Assembly: GCA_002314465.1 (NCBI GenBank)
Contig: DCGA01000057.1
Coordinates: 375-6,729 of the forward strand
DNA from: a bacterium UBA1790
GTDB taxonomy: Bacteria > Bacteroidota > Bacteroidia > Bacteroidales > Muribaculaceae
Direction: 5' to 3'
Length of the DNA stretch: 6,355 nucleotides
The translations under genes and the position numbers were made by a program. Below, in pieces: positions 5,613 to 6,355 of this stretch. Numbering within the stretch: the stretch's first letter is position 1; every line of letters begins with the position of its first letter. The notes under the pieces were generated by a model. The model worked only from the letters and a program-made list of their open reading frames with translations, ran no database searches and was not told the DNA's origin.

Positions 5613-6355
5613 TTATTTCTTGCGCTTGTTCTTGGTGTAGCCCACCTTAGAACGTACGCAACGGAAGCCGATGTAGCTGCGCTGCTCGTTCTGGTACTCC
5701 CACATGCGGATATCGCTGCGTATGTTGTGTGCAACGTCCTTCCACGAACCGCCGCGAACAATCTTGCGCGACATCTTGTAGGGGTCTTCCTTTGCCACAT
5801 AGTAGCGATACTCGGGGTTGAGGTCGCTTGTCATGCGGTCGATGCTCTCGGTGTAGGCGGTAGAAGTCCACTCGCTCACGTTACCTGCCATATCGTACAG
5901 GCCGAAGTCGTTGGGCTGGTAAGTACCCACGGGAGCGCTGATGATGCTACCGTCTTTCACATAGTTGCCCTCCATGGGCTTGAAGTTTGCATAGAAGCAA
6001 CCGTCGGTTTCCTCAAGCGGCAGGTCGCCCTCCCAGGGGTAGCGGTTGGCATCCATACCTGCGCGTGCTGCATATTCCCACTCGGCCTCGGTGGGCAGGC
6101 GGAACGGCTCAACATATACGCCTTCCTTGCCCAGCGACTTCTTGAGGAACTCGGTGCGCCACATGCAGAATGCGTTGGCCTGTTCCCAGCTTACGCCCAC
6201 CACGGGGTGGTTGTTGTAGTTGCCGTTGGCAAAGTACATACGCACATAGGGCTCGTTGTAAGCGTTTTCAAAGTCGTTGACCCAGCAGGTGGTGTCGGGG
6301 AAGATATTGATGATATACGTGTTGAGGAAGTCCCAGGGACCGGACCGGGGGCGGT
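5613..6355 (-). CDS. gldK: T9SS ring lipoprotein GldK/PorK, C-terminal 246 residues (5' end off right edge)
   Basis: The frame is open from the right edge to the TAA at 5613-5615. Upstream of the GTG at 6243-6245 it keeps matching the family (YIINIFPDTTCWVNDF, then NAYNEPYVRMYF), so that GTG is an internal valine codon and not the start. The domain is the formylglycine-generating-enzyme / SUMF1 fold: HPVVGVSWEQANAFCMWR, RLPTEAEWEYAARAG, YDMAGNVSEWTS, IVRGGSWKD and YIGFRCVRS occur in order. The two active-site cysteines of true enzymes, expected just after RGGS, are absent (RGGSWKDVAHNIRSDIR), so this is a structural, non-catalytic version. GldK is a lipoprotein on the inner face of the outer membrane that forms the ring with GldN. 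The lipobox and about half of the protein lie outside the window. Its position directly before gldL is the standard T9SS order. Confidence 0.95.
   Translation of the reverse strand, partial: RPRSGPWDFLNTYIINIFPDTTCWVNDFENAYNEPYVRMYFANGNYNNHPVVGVSWEQANAFCMWRTEFLKKSLGKEGVYVEPFRLPTEAEWEYAARAGMDANRYPWEGDLPLEETDGCFYANFKPMEGNYVKDGSIISAPVGTYQPNDFGLYDMAGNVSEWTSTAYTESIDRMTSDLNPEYRYYVAKEDPYKMSRKIVRGGSWKDVAHNIRSDIRMWEYQNEQRSYIGFRCVRSKVGYTKNKRKK

Noticed and set aside
6243..6245. GTG as a start codon for a short 210-residue GldK
   Set aside because: The conserved GldK sequence continues upstream in frame to the window edge, so this is an internal valine.

Overview
The window looks like a chromosomal segment from a Bacteroidota organism, most likely order Bacteroidales. 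The evidence is a complete set of GldL, GldM and GldN plus most of GldK (the core of the type IX secretion system, T9SS), a Bacteroidota-style succinate dehydrogenase/fumarate reductase locus, a promoter matching the Bacteroides TTG / TAnnTTTG pattern, and genes without clear Shine-Dalgarno sites. I cannot place it more finely. A genus in Prevotellaceae, Muribaculaceae or Porphyromonadaceae would fit, because these carry T9SS and SPRQKM-type GldM proteins.

All genes lie on the minus strand, so transcription runs from high to low coordinates. From right to left: the C-terminal part of gldK/porK (running off the right edge), gldL/porL, gldM/porM and gldN/porN, separated by 56, 64 and 27 bases, which reads as one operon. 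A strong stem-loop at about 1713-1742 ends it. An 834-base gap follows (936-1769), then sdhC/frdC and the first 74 codons of sdhA/frdA, which runs off the left edge. A promoter at 1045-1075 is well placed to drive the sdh operon.

The two gene sets do separate jobs. GldL and GldM form the inner-membrane, proton-motive-force driven motor of T9SS. GldK (an outer-membrane lipoprotein with an inactive formylglycine-generating-enzyme fold) and GldN form the periplasmic ring that the motor contacts. SdhC is the haem-b membrane anchor and quinone site for the flavoprotein SdhA; in anaerobic Bacteroidales this complex usually works as a fumarate reductase. No functional link between the two operons is evident.

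The part not explained by known genes is the AT-rich gap. Between the gldN terminator and the sdh promoter, 1243-1684 is bounded by a perfect 17-base inverted repeat. It is built from short repeated phrases: four copies of a CTTCGCGTGGGGG-like box and five runs of three tandem units with 8-10 base spacing. It appears non-coding and is the best lead here. I see no new protein system.
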